Assembly (NCBI GenBank): GCA_000151295.1
Contig: GG745341.1
Span: 361,237-404,246 of the forward strand
From: Allomyces macrogynus ATCC 38327
Lineage: Eukaryota; Blastocladiomycota; Blastocladiomycetes; Blastocladiales; Blastocladiaceae
Direction of reading: 5' to 3'
Length of the DNA: 43,010 bases
Shown here: positions 1 to 10,058 of the stretch, one piece after another
Position numbering within the stretch: position 1 is the stretch's first letter
Layout: every line of letters begins with the position of its first letter
Made by a program: the position numbers and the translations under genes
The notes under the pieces: model-generated
Seen by the model: the letters and a program-made list of their open reading frames with translations, nothing else
What the model was told of the DNA's origin: nothing
Databases searched by the model: none

Positions 1-815
1 CGTGGGGAAATTTCAGCATTCTATGCGGCTTCTCTTAGGTTCTCAGAAGTGCCATCTACAATGGTCGGGTGCCTAGGAAGGTGGACAGGGGCGGTCGTGA
101 CAGCCAAATCGGGTTTGTGAAAGGTCGGGTCGACCTAGCGCTCTTTGGGGGGGGGGTGGGGGGGGGGGGGGGGAATGCACACCATGTCGTCGCGGTAAAA
201 GAAAAGCGTGCCGGCGGTCAGCTCCTTGGCCTTGGCGGAAATATAGCATCGTTTCCAGGTCTAGCCGCGCACGGAAATGAGCGTCCAATTCTTTCCATCG
301 GGAGCACGCAACAAGCGCCGCACCATGATCGACGTTTTCCACAGCACCCAACCGTTTTTGACGGCCTACCAACAAGCAACCAAACACGTCAATCTCCGCG
401 CTTCCATTCCGGAACCGGAAAAGTACCGTACCACAGTCAGCGAAGCGCTCGAATTGCCCATCACGACCGTGCTCCCGGACGGGTTCAGCACCTCGTCACC
501 CAAGCCCACCTCAACGGGCAACTGGTCCTTGGACGTGCCATTGAAAATGGACGAGATGCGGCGACGCGCCGAGAGCGTCGTACGTGACCGCAATCGGTTC
601 AGGCTGCTATTCGACGACAATTTCCGCGGCGGCATACCCGTCGCGACTGGAGCCGGCGTCGGTGAGCCGACATTACTTGCCGAGTCGGTGGGCGAGAGTA
701 CGCTCGCGTCGAATTCGGGCGACGCGGGGGTAAGATGTAGCGATTGCGCGATCCGGTCGTTGATGACACTGCCGAGGGCGCCGCCGACGGGGACGCGTGC
801 GCGCACGGCCGACAT
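1..815 (-). CDS. PH-domain-like protein, 3' part truncated and disrupted
   Basis: The proposed ATG is at 815-813 in a good context (CACCATGTC). Exon 1 (815-433, or 432 as last base) encodes a Ser/Arg-rich N-terminus of about 128 residues. A 66-nt intron (431-366, GTACGG to TAG) leads in frame to exon 2 from 365. There the reading gives K-N-G-W-V-L-W and then, across an in-frame TAG at 263-261, T-W-K-R-C-Y-I followed by L-F-F-Y-R-D-D. This spacing resembles the first three strands of a pleckstrin-homology domain, a phosphoinositide or protein-binding module. Past 200 the sequence enters a G10-T-G16 tract (147-173) and I cannot follow the gene to the window edge. The stop could be a base error, a short intron I cannot define, or real decay. 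The same frame is open up to 1205, so a longer N-terminus is possible but looks non-coding. The PH call is moderate, and nothing more specific is supported. Confidence 0.5.
147..173. repeat. Poly-G tract G10-T-G16
   Basis: Ten G, one T and sixteen G in a row inside or just after the PH-like gene. This is one of five G/C homopolymers of at least 16 nt in the window. Length in the assembly should be treated as uncertain. Confidence 0.9.
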
Positions 816-1517
816 GGTGGGTAGGTGGTGCGGATCGGTGTGCCTCGTTGAATTGTATTCGCGCTGAGGAGAGAGGTAGGGTAGGGTCCGGAGAGGGAGA
901 GGATTCCGCTCGCCGGAGGTATTTACTCGCGGTCTATGGCTGGTGGAGCAACGTGGTGGAGGGGAGTCGAGAGAGGTTGATTGGTGCCGACGGGCGATCG
1001 TTGCTGCAGCAGCCAAATCAGACGACGAGAGGACAGGCAGGAGAGAAGGCGCGATCTGCAGCAGTTTACTGGCGGCCTCGGGGCCAAGGGATCGCGAGAT
1101 TCGGTGCCATCGACGATGAAGTGAAATGAAGAGCGAAGAGGGAGACGGAAGGTGATCAAAGCGGTCATGAAGTCCCCGTGCAACTTGTGATAAGCACGCG
1201 GCCATTTGAGGTCTCGCGCCGATGCGATTCTTGACACATCATGTCGTGTCGATCGCAAATCGCGATCAACTTCGACCTGGACGATCCTCTCTATGCGCAG
1301 CCTACTTGGCGCCCTCCACACTTGCCGCACTGGAACCCGGAGCTCTGAAAAGTATCGACCGAAACGACTCGCTGCAGCCCCGCCGTCACGCCGATCACCA
1401 CGCTTACACTCCTAACTCCTTCGCACTTCGCACGAGATCGACCAGCACTCTCGACAACTTGCTCAAGGCGAGCCGATTGAATTGCCCGGACCGCTGCCTC
1501 CTTTTTGCACCGCAACA
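816..1517. other. Divergent intergenic region between PH-like gene and ARL13-like gene
   Basis: About 700 bases between two genes transcribed away from each other, so it should hold both promoters. I see no clear TATA element or RNA gene. Several open frames here are low-complexity GC-rich shadows with no recognisable domain. Confidence 0.5.
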
Positions 1518-2652
1518 ATGCCTGCCTGGCTCTCCATCTTTGCTCGGTTCTGCTCCTGTGGGCGGCGTGGGCCTGCCGTCTACCCCGCGGCACAGGAGAA
1601 TGCTCCTGTCACGCTGCTGCTCCTGGGCCTTGATGGCAGCGGCAAGTCGACCGTCTTGGAGCGCCTGCGAAAAGGTGCTTTGAGCCCACAGCAACGCACG
1701 GAACCATTTCTGATGGCGTTCTCGCGCATCATCCAGAGAAACTAAAGGAATCGATTGCGCCGACGTGGGGGTTTGTCGCCGTAACCCTCAAGCCGCCGTC
1801 GCCTAAGCTCCCTCCCGTGCGGGTTTTTGACGTGGGTGGACACGACCGGATTCGCGGGATTTGGGCCAACTACTACGCTGAGGTGCTTGCATGAGAAACT
1901 ACTCTCAACGAGGGCGCTTTTCGGTCTCTGACGGTCTAATGCCTAGACGCACGGCATCGTGTTTGTCGTCGACGGCACCGACGTGGCGCGGTTCGCTGAA
2001 GCGCGCAAGGTCCTGCACGCGGCGTTCGACGACGCGCGCGCCGCGGGCAAGCCGCTGCTCCTGTTCGTCTTGATCCGAAGCGCTCACAGCTCTCGAGCAC
2101 TGCAACTGACCGTTCCTCGTTTCTTCTCGGTAGTCTCATCAACAAGCGCGACAAGCAAGGGTACCAGGGCCGCGCTGCGACCCTCGCCGCGCTCGGCGTG
2201 CGCGACGTTGCCGGGACCGCGCCGACCGCGAAGCCGTCGTCCTCGACCGACCTTGCCGCGCACGTGTTTGAAATTAGTGCAACGCACGCGGCGCAAAACG
2301 GCCAGGCGATTGACGCGGGCCTCCAAATTGGTACGCGCCGTTGCTTTTTCGATTGACGCCGCCGTCGCATTCGATGGGTAACACCGCGTCGTCCGTAGGA
2401 TTCCACCATTTCCTGCAGCAAATCGGGTACGACCGCGCCGCTCTGGATCCACGGATTGCCGCGGATACGGCCGCACAGCGCAAAGCGTACGAGGTGGAGC
2501 TCGAGCAGCGGCGGTCGAGGATCAGCGTCATGCGCGAGGAAAAGGAAAAAGAGAAAGTGGCTGCGGCAGCTGCACAAGATCCGGACACGGCCAAGACAGG
2601 CATGGTTGGCGAGGGCGCTCACGGTGGAAAAGCACCGCACGCGAGCAGCTGA
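1518..2652 (+). CDS. ARL13-type ciliary ARF-like GTPase (5 exons)
   Basis: Exons 1518-1674, 1737-1882, 1947-2062, 2134-2330 and 2399-2652 join in frame to give 289 residues. The N-terminus carries a Cys-x-Cys (F-C-S-C-G), a plausible palmitoylation site as in ARL13B. The P-loop is GLDGSGKST. The switch 1 region has A-P-T-W-G-F. The G3 region is D-V-G-G-H-D-R-I-R-G-I-W, followed by N-Y-Y-A-E, which is the ARL13B-like variant rather than the usual ARF W-D-x-G-G-Q. The guanine-binding motif is N-K-R-D. After the G domain comes a charged, Gln/Arg/Glu-rich helix (V-E-L-E-Q-R-R), matching the coiled-coil tail of ARL13. ARL13B acts in the ciliary membrane as a GEF for ARL3. The C-terminus is shorter than in vertebrates and I see no clear proline-rich tail. 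Its presence argues for a flagellated life stage. All four introns are 62-71 nt. Confidence 0.85.
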
Positions 2653-3123
2653 TTGGCTTTTGCTCGGACCTGCTCGGTTGGACTAGTTGGAGAGGAGGAT
2701 GGCACCGCTTTGCGCTGGACTGGTTTCATGTTAAACATGGCATTCTTGAATTCTGTTGGCCGAAGACATCTGCGCACAGTCGTGGTGTCGTTCCTGCCGT
2801 GGGACTGTCCAACCGGATCATCTGTTCGCAAGCAACGCCGACAAGAAATATGGGGCCGATGCGACGTGCAGCGAGCTTGCCGACTGTCTCCTGTGTCTCT
2901 CACCCGACGCGTTACAGCCTCCTATGCCTTTCGTGGCTCCAAGTCAAGTCTTTTGGGCCCTGCGTGTCCGACGATCGTCAGTGGAGCGCAGAAACGAGGC
3001 CAACACGAGCAGCAGGGCGAGCGGTGCAGAGGCACGAAAACTAACTGATGGCAAGCAATTCGGGACGAAAAAAATGTATTTCGGGACCTCTCGTCAACAA
3101 GGCAGTGCGCGACCACGCTCTTT
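2653..3123. other. Convergent intergenic region, nothing recognised
   Basis: About 470 bases between the 3' ends of the ARL13-like gene and the L11 gene. The open frames here overlap one another and show no domain. It probably holds only 3' untranslated regions. Confidence 0.5.
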
Positions 3124-3730
3124 TTACTTGTTGAGGATGATACCGTCGTACTTCTTCTTGAACCACTGAATGGTCTCGTCCTTGGTGATGCGGTGCGACG
3201 CGCCAACCTTGGCGACGGCGCGCTTGCGGCGCGAGACGCGGAACCCGGCGCGGCCCATGACGCAGTAGAAGTCAAGACCGTAGATACCGATGCTCGGGTC
3301 GTACCTAAAGAAGGAAAGAGAGGTTAGCTTCGCGCCATAAAACAGCGAAATAGCGTTTCCAAACGAGCAAATAAAATACGCACTTGATGTCGAGATCGAT
3401 GTGCTCGGTGATACCGAAACCAAAGTGACCCATCTTCGAGAAGTTGGCGGCCTTCAGTTCGTATTCCTTGACCTTGAGGCCACGCTCGAGAATCTCCTCG
3501 GCCTTGGCGCCGCGGACCGTGACGTGCACAGCGATCTTTTCGTTACGGCGGATACCGAACGAGCGGACCGTGTAGCGGGCCTTCGAGTAGACGGGCGTCT
3601 GACCCGTGAGCTGCTCCAAGACCTTGGCGGCACGGGTGAGCTTATCGCCCGACTCGCCCACACAGATGTTGAGCACGAGCTTCTCGAGCTTCAGCTCGCG
3701 CATCGGGTTGGCCAGCTTCTTGTCTGCGCT
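3124..3730 (-). CDS. RPL11: 60S ribosomal protein L11 (uL5)
   Basis: Exons 3730-3384 and 3304-3124 are joined across a 79-nt intron (3383-3305). They encode a nearly full-length uL5 starting [13 protein letters not shown]. Family hallmarks are [28 protein letters not shown] and [10 protein letters not shown]11 binds 5S rRNA in the central protuberance of the large ribosomal subunit. The first exon seen opens directly after a TCTAG acceptor, so the start codon lies upstream. An ATG followed immediately by a GTGCGT donor at 4364-4362 would supply it in phase and give 176 residues, the usual length. If that is not used, translation would begin at the internal ATG of N-P-M-R-E-L (3703). Convergent with the ARL13-like gene, divergent from the metallo-hydrolase gene. 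Confidence 0.95.
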
Positions 3731-4133
3731 CTAGAAAGCAGCAGAGACACGCAAACGGCGTTAACTTCGTTCCGTCAACGAGAGGGAAACCGTCGGTCGG
3801 CGAGCAAACCGCAACCACGCCCAAAAACGGCTGAGCCTACGCAACGACCACCAAAACCGAGCCAACCACCGTGCGCAAACCGCTATCGCCGTGACTTTGC
3901 GCAGAACCACCGTCGAAAAACAGTCTCCCCATCAAGCTTGCGCCGCATGGAAACGAGTTTTTGTGAATTCCGGGAACAATGAGATCCGTTGCACGGGAAC
4001 CGAAACGGATGGACGAGAGTGACCTCCCCTCACAACGCTCGGAAGTTCAACCAAAATCGATAGTTTTCCGCGAGCCGAGGTTCGTTCTGCGCAACCGTGC
4101 ACACGACGATTCATCCGAGCGCAAATCGGGTGC

Positions 4134-4151
4134 GGGGGGGGGGGGGGGGGG
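4134..4151. repeat. Poly-G tract, 18 G
   Basis: An uninterrupted run of 18 G, lying inside the proposed long first intron or 5' region of RPL11. Confidence 0.9.
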
Positions 4152-4300
4152 AGCGTCCCGGTCGTCCCGGAAGTCCCCGCGGAAGAAGGCGGTTACCAAC
4201 TCCGCAAAACGGCCCCCCCCTGGTTGGGCAGCGGTGTACGGGGGAGGCGCTGGCAGCGATTGCCCCGCCGGTGGGTGATCGGTCGTCGGCGGTCGGCATT

Positions 4301-4320
4301 CGGTCGGTCGGTCGGTCGGT
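4301..4320. repeat. CGGT tetranucleotide repeat, five copies
   Basis: Five tandem CGGT units followed by a TGG-rich stretch (4321-4350). Simple repeat in the RPL11 upstream or intron region. Confidence 0.9.
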
Positions 4321-4358
4321 TGGTGGTGCGTGGTTGTGGTGGTCGCTGGTGAGCGACG

Positions 4359-4364
4359 CACCAT
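4359..4364 (-). other. Candidate ATG-only first exon of RPL11 plus donor site
   Basis: On the minus strand CAACATG (ATG at 4364-4362) is followed at once by GTGCGT, a donor of the type used throughout this window. Splicing to the TCTAG acceptor at 3731 would remove 631 nt and join ATG in phase 0 to the S-A-D-K-K exon. A tiny coding first exon with a long first intron is a common layout for ribosomal protein genes. This is inference from sequence only. Confidence 0.45.
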
Positions 4365-4957
4365 GTTGACGATAATGAGGTTGCAGGAGAGGGGGTCGCA
4401 ATAATCGCCAGGTTGCGGCGTTCACTGGGCGTCGAGCAGAGCTCGGACGCTTCTTGCTCAGCTCATGTGCCGCGGCCCACCGCACCACGCACGCCTCTCC
4501 AAGTTGCCGCCTCGGCCCAGGGCCTCAGCTCACTCGATCATCGCAAGGATCAACGCCCACCAAGAGCAGTTCGTCCTGTGAAGTTGCACCGGACTGGTCG
4601 CAACTCGTCGTCCAAGTGGCGAGGGCGGATCTGAAATGAATGCAACAGTGGATCTTCCACGAATGAATCGGCAACCTGGGAGAAAGCGACGGCGCATGGA
4701 GACACGGGGCAGTGTGATAACGCCTCGATTTCTTGTTCTTGGTGCCTCCACCATTGCGAATTGAGTGGTCACGACGATGGGCTGCACGCTCGGCGGCATT
4801 CTTTTTCAGGTTGCCAGTCTTTTTTCGAGCACATCGCGACTTGGAGCAATCGAGCCGCCCACCTAGGCCTGCAACTTGACGCTCCTCAGCTTGCTGTCCC
4901 TTCCGCTCCTCCAACCTGCTCGTGTTGTCTGCACGACTCTCTGTTGTCCTGTCCGAG
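4365..4957. other. Divergent intergenic region upstream of RPL11 and the metallo-hydrolase
   Basis: About 590 bases without a supportable gene. It should carry both promoters. No tRNA or other RNA gene was recognised. Confidence 0.45.
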
Positions 4958-5951
4958 ATGTCGACTCCGCTCGCCTTTGGCCCGCTCCAATACGACAGCC
5001 CTGTCGCGGACCCGCCCGTCCTTTACGCGTGCACAGTGCACTGGCACGTCTCGCGCTTTGCTGCTCCCGTACCATGCCGCACGTTCCTTGTGCGCCACGG
5101 GTCTGCGCGGTGGTCGCTGATTGATGCCGGGTGTCCTGGATGCGAAGCGGCTCTCGTCGATGCCGTGCAGTCGGCCATTGGAAGCGACGGCGAGCTCGCG
5201 TACATTTTTCTGACGCACGGTAGGCACTTGTCCACCCTCGATCATGCGCAGCGCACGCTGACCTTTCCATCTCCATCTCGCAGGGCACTTGGACCATACG
5301 GCCGCGACCAACGATCTTCTTGCGAGGTTCCCCACGGCCAAGGTGGTTGCGCACGCGCGTGAGGTGCCATATCTGACGGGCGAACTGCGGTACTCGCGTA
5401 CGCGCGGTTCCGGGCTACTTTATAACATCACCAAGTACCTGATGTTCGAGTCGACCGTGCGCGTGTCGCGCGACCGCATCGTGGCCGTGCGTGGCGATGG
5501 CGACGAGGCGACCGAGTCGACGGCCGAAAACGTGCTGCCGTGTGATGAGTTGCAGGCCGAGACCGGAATTTGCGTTCTCGCGACTCCTGGGCACACGCCG
5601 GGTCATGCCGCGTACCTGGTCCGTTTTATTCTACGAGATGCGATCCCGGATCAGCACCCGATTGATCTCCATTCCCCATCGTAGCACGTTCCGTCGCGCG
5701 CGGTTTTTACCGGCGATGCGTTCATGAACCTCGTCCCCATGTTCGGCCGGTCCCCTGCGATTACCGCGCCACTCGCACTCTCGACTGTGAGCCCGAGCTC
5801 AGCCCGCGCATCGATTCGGTCGCTCTTGAAGCGGCACGACTGGACGCGCGCGTTTCCGGCCCACGACGCTGGCGCCATCACCACACAAGGCGGTGACATG
5901 GGATGTGGTGGAGTTTCGAAAGACGCCCTCGCTGTTGCATTCCCGGGCTGA
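4958..5951 (+). CDS. Metallo-beta-lactamase-fold hydrolase
   Basis: Exons 4958-5219, 5284-5618 and 5685-5951 give 287 residues. The first intron splits the metal-binding motif: joining restores T-H-G-H-L-D-H, the H-x-H-x-D-H signature of the MBL superfamily. Further metal ligands are visible in order: the His of A-T-P-G-H-T-P-G-H, the Asp of F-T-G-D-A-F and the His of F-P-A-H-D-A-G. The fold is therefore complete, with a dinuclear zinc site expected. No signal peptide is obvious, so a cytosolic enzyme is likely. The substrate cannot be told from sequence; glyoxalase II, LACTB2-like nuclease and lactonase types all share these motifs. The start was chosen as the ATG at 4958 because the upstream reading is low-complexity. 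The gene ends convergently with the alpha/beta hydrolase. Confidence 0.85.
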
Positions 5952-6564
5952 GAAAATGGCCAGTCGAATCATTGCTCGGTTTGCCGACGATGCAGCCGTG
6001 AACACGCAGACATCTTGTGCGATTGCTCCGCGCATGGGCTTCATTTTTCCTCCATCTGACCATCGATTCGCTCCAGTTTTGACCCCCACTCCAATCCCTT
6101 GTAATCCTATGAGAATGTGAGGCAAATAGATTTTGCCGAGTCGAACATTTTTTGCATTGGCATACTTGTTGTTTCCACCACAACTGAATATCAATCAATG
6201 CGCCGACTCTCGATCTGACATGCATCAGTAGTTCTCACACCCTGCTTTTACGGACCATTTTATATTATTTTCCCTTGAGAAGAATCAGACAATTCGCTTC
6301 TCCACCCCTTTACGATCCCCACTGACCCCACATCTGTGTCATAGGCCGTGCCATCGTCAGCACTGCACATACGCAAACATCGCGAACAGCCCAATGAGCA
6401 CTGCGGCGCTGATGTTTTCACGAACGCGTCATGATCATCGAGACCAGAAATACACTTTTTTGAACTGCAAATGCTTTGCCAAGCGTTTATTCAAACGGCA
6501 TCCCCACCAACGCAGCACCACCAGGTCAGCATCGACTCTGCGCCCTGAGGCTCCCCAAAACTTT
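5952..6564. other. Convergent intergenic region, no gene recognised
   Basis: About 610 bases between two 3' ends, noticeably more AT-rich than the flanking coding DNA. No convincing ORF or RNA gene was seen. Confidence 0.5.
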
Positions 6565-8156
6565 TCACCACGCTTCCAAATGCCATGCCTCGATCACATC
6601 AACCACGGCTTTCAGTAGCGACTCGTATGCGTCACCATTGACTGCGCGATCAAAGATGTGCATATGTGCCTCGATTGGCGTCGCCTTTGTGGTTGCAATC
6701 GGTGCGAAATGCTCCAAGATCTCGGCAGGCACGCCCTCATCGGGAAGCGAAATGAACTTGTGCACTGCTCCACCCTGACTCCGGATCTACACTCGGTTGG
6801 ATATGATCAGTCGCTGGCAAAGCGATAACCATGGTCGTACATTCACCTCGTACGTACCTCGGGATAAAAGCATCGGAACGGAACACCTACGCCCATCAAA
6901 TACTGGAGCCGTTGCAGGAGCGTTCCAGTGGACTGGAGCAGCAACGGCTTGAGGAAGTTGCGGTACCGGACCCAAAACACGGTCCCTACCGCAGCACCAG
7001 CCATCACCGTGATCTTCATCACCAGGGCCAGCGAGACCAAGCCCGAAACTTGCTGAGCAGTGCGCAACGCGTTCCTCGCTGGTTCTCCCAAGGACGTTAG
7101 CACGTCGAGAGAGAGGCTAAAGAATGGCGTGTCGAGCGCAATCACGCCGAGCGGGACAACGGCCTCGTCCAAACCAGAAATGTGATGCGGATGCGTCTTA
7201 TCCATCAAGACGCGCACCACATCCGAGACCACCAGCCCGCCCATACTATGCGCGACCAGCACGACTCGGACTTTTGTCGTCGGTTCCAGCTGCAATTCGC
7301 GAGCGCGCTCCACAGACGATGGGCCCGCGGTCGGAAATGGGAAATGCTTGCGCACATGGTTTGGGTCGTGAATGTTGTTTGCATCGTGGATGGCTGCTGC
7401 CACGGCTTCGTCGGATCCATGCCCGAGCGCAAGAAGGCGGAGGTAGTTACAGACGCCGAGCGTAGCAGCATCAAGCTCGTGGTTGCAGTCGAATTGCGGG
7501 AAGACGTGCGAGTCGAATCCGTGCTGGTGTAATTCGTTTGCAAGATCCTCGGGGAAGGAATTGAACGATCCTTCTGACCCGAGAAATCCGTGGACGTAGA
7601 GAACAATGTTGCAGTGTTGACCACGACGTTGCACAATCGATGCCTCGCGTACTGGCGGGTCGTGAAGCATGAGGCTGGCGACTGAAATGGTCATGGCCTC
7701 AAGTTCGGGCAAGATAGAGCGGCTCGCGTCAGAGCTGTTGGCTGGGACGTATTGCCTGCCGGCCGAGAACACGGACAGATTCGGGTATGATGGATCGTGG
7801 ACCGCGTGACTGACGGTCGGGGTGGGCAACCTTGGTCCGCTCACATGGGTGTTGTTGGCTGGAACGTACGCTGTGCCGGCGGAATATACAGTTGGCGTAA
7901 GCGTGGACGCTGGCGCGCCGAAAACCGGTTGAGTGACTGTCGTTGTGGGTGCCATTGGCACGGCGAGAACAGAACGGCTCATTTGGGGACGCTGGTTGAC
8001 TGGAGCGTAAGCTGTGCCAGCAGAAAAAACGGTGCGCGTTAGGCCATGCCGATCGTGGTCGTGCCGGACTGAGCGGTTGGTTGGGGGGAGTGCGGTTGAT
8101 GCACCCGTGTTGGAGCGACCATTGGCGGGAATGTACGGATTGCCCGAGATGAACAT
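6565..8156 (-). CDS. Alpha/beta hydrolase (DUF676/lipase-like) with N-terminal SAG-Y-PAN repeats
   Basis: Exons 8156-6858 and 6786-6565 (71-nt intron) encode 506 residues. The C-terminal two thirds is an alpha/beta hydrolase: oxyanion-hole region Y-V-H-G-F-L-G-S, nucleophile elbow A-H-S-M-G-G and later L-D-T-P-F-F. This resembles the fungal serine hydrolases annotated as DUF676/lipase-like. A hydrophobic stretch (about residues 390-415) may be a membrane segment. The N-terminal roughly 150 residues hold four spaced copies of a short motif: F-I-S-G-N-P-Y-I-P-A-N, V-F-S-A-G-T-A-Y-A-P-V-N, V-Y-S-A-G-T-A-Y-V-P-A-N and V-F-S-A-G-R-Q-Y-V-P-A-N. I do not recognise this repeat. The substrate is unknown; an ester or lipid is likely. 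It shares a divergent promoter region with the C2-like gene. Confidence 0.85.
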
Positions 8157-8845
8157 AGTGATGTTCGTGGGTCTTCGAGACGTTTACTGCAAAGCGGTCT
8201 TGGCCGGTCAGAGCAGCAACCGTGGTTCTTGCTTTTGTATGACAGCGCTGCGCGCGGCACAGCTATGAGCTGCATGCATCCATTCATGTGTGGCCAAGGA
8301 GGTCGTCATTGAGACTGTTCCAAGTTTCGTCGGCAATCCGGCACAGCCGCAACCGCACCGAAATGATGTGGTTCGATGAAGAGGCCCCGACAGCGTAGTC
8401 GACGATAGGGCGAAGCTGTGGCGTGGTTGGTGAGTGCAATGTTCAACGCGCAAGCATGCAGCGGCCCGCCACGCAAGGGCGCAATGGCGGGTGAAATCAT
8501 GAAACCACTCAAGAAAGACGGTTTTTCGACGTGGTTGACTGTCAGAAGGCTGGGGTCATGTGTCAGATAGACTGACCTGGTGGAGGAGGCCACATCAGTT
8601 CGTTCTGGCGCAAGCCCCCAGCAAAGATTGTTACTTCTGACGTGGTCATACTTATGACGTGGACCACAGGGTCCCTTGCAAGATGTACTGTCCGCATGCT
8701 GGCTGACGCCTGCGCGGCCAGCAGACGGATGCGTGCGGATTATTAAGGCGACTGTTGCCCCCTCAACAGCGCTTTGAAAGACAACTGCAACCGTGAGCTA
8801 ACCCCACACTCTCAACGACGCGACTGCAATAATTCGATCATCAGG
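8157..8845. other. Divergent promoter region between hydrolase and C2-like gene
   Basis: About 690 bases. It contains two direct TGACGTGG boxes (8638-8645 and 8655-8662) and an AT-rich ATTATTAA at about 8738-8745. No coding region is supported. Confidence 0.5.
8638..8662 (+). promoter_or_regulatory. Two direct TGACGTGG boxes, 17 bp apart
   Basis: TGACGTGG occurs at 8638 and again at 8655. It matches the core bound by CREB/ATF-type bZIP factors and the metazoan unfolded-protein-response element. Its place in a divergent promoter, about 190 bases before the C2-like start, makes a regulatory role plausible but unproven. Confidence 0.35.
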
Positions 8846-10058
8846 ATGGCGTACCAAGCCTTCCCCGACATGCTTGTTGTCACGATTGGTGCGCATCATC
8901 ATGGCGCTGTTCTTGCCGAAAAATCCAAGATCTAAATTTCACCACGAAATGTGCCCCTTTGCACGCCTTTCTTCTCTCCACCAGTTAGCGGTGAACACTT
9001 CTTTGACTACCGTACACACGCTTTTTGTTCGTATCAACTCTATCAGCTGTGCCAGCATGCGACTCCAATGGAAACCGAGACAATCGCCAGCTGAACTTCG
9101 TTCAACCTGACATTGTAGGCCCGATCCACAGTTTGCGCTACGTGGTGATGCCCGATGGTCATGAGAGTGCATGCACGCGAGCACTTCAGGTTGACAGCTG
9201 TGGCGGTGTTGAGTGCAAGGTGTCGCTGGAATTCCCACTGATGGAGTATAGGCCTGGCATGCGCGTCCGCTTCGAGGCGTATGAAGTCGTCTCTGGCGCT
9301 CCTCACAGCCAAGAGCCACTAATTGGCGGTAACATTGTGGTGCTTCCAGCGCCCTATGAGATGCGCACGGGCATGATGGTGGAGATCTCTTTCATCTCAA
9401 CCGAAGGTGAAATTGTTGGGAAAGGGAAAGTTGTTTTACGTGCCGAGACTAGCATGATTCCGGTGTGCATTGTTCTTTTCTCCGTTTCACTACATTCACT
9501 CCTTTTCGGCCTGAAGCTGGTGAGTGACCCAACATCTGACACAAATCCATACTTTCTCCTTTTTCACCGGACGTACAGGACGTAACCATTCCCGCTCGCG
9601 TTCAACCCAAGGCTGGTGCGATGCGCCCGAATGAGGAGTCGTACCAGACAATGCCATACGAATCGGAACCGACAATGCCGACGCGTCTGCCGGCTCATGG
9701 GCGCCTCAAGGCGATGCCCGCTCACCATGCGCTGGGCATTGTGAACGACCCCTTACTCACCGCTACTTCGACACCCTCCGCCCGTGGGCCGCAACGGAGC
9801 ACGCGCACTCACTCCGAAACCAAGAAGGAGACTGCCCCAGTAACCGCGTCGGCGCGACCAGGTCAGGAGCCACAGAAGGAGGCAAAGGACTTGTCGCGTT
9901 CTTCGCATGTGCCCACCAACCCGCTGCCTCCCCAGTCGAAGGTGATCACGCCAGGCCCGGGAGTGGACGTGATTTCGATCGGGGCGACAGTGCTGGCCAG
10001 CGCGGCGGCGGCCTATTTTGACCACCGAGTCTTCAAAAGCGTCACGCGTCGCGACTGA
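8846..10058 (+). CDS. Putative C2-like protein with C-terminal tail anchor
   Basis: Proposed exons are 8846-8888, 9047-9462 or 9519, and 9579-10058 (312 or 331 residues). The first splice gives M-L-V-V-T-I joined to A-V-P-A-C-D-S-N-G-N-R-D, which resembles the start and calcium-loop region of a C2 domain. A region rich in beta-strand-like stretches follows to about residue 150. The middle is Pro/Thr/Ser-rich and unstructured. Near the C-terminus V-D-V-I-S-I-G-A-T-V-L-A-S-A-A-A-A-Y-F looks like a single membrane span followed by a short basic tail. The second donor is ambiguous: GTGTGC at 9463 or the stronger consensus GTGAGT at 9520 both keep frame. The first intron is 158 nt, longer than most here, so a small exon may be missed. 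A C2-type lipid-binding membrane protein is a cautious guess. Confidence 0.5.

Noticed and set aside
366..1205. Longer N-terminus for the PH-like gene starting at 1205
   Set aside because: Residues between 1205 and 815 look like translated 5' untranslated sequence. The ATG at 815 has a better context and begins the more protein-like part.
4298..4325. Telomere-like or microsatellite array at the CGGT repeat
   Set aside because: Only five units of CGGT, unlike TTAGGG-type telomere repeats. A plain simple repeat.
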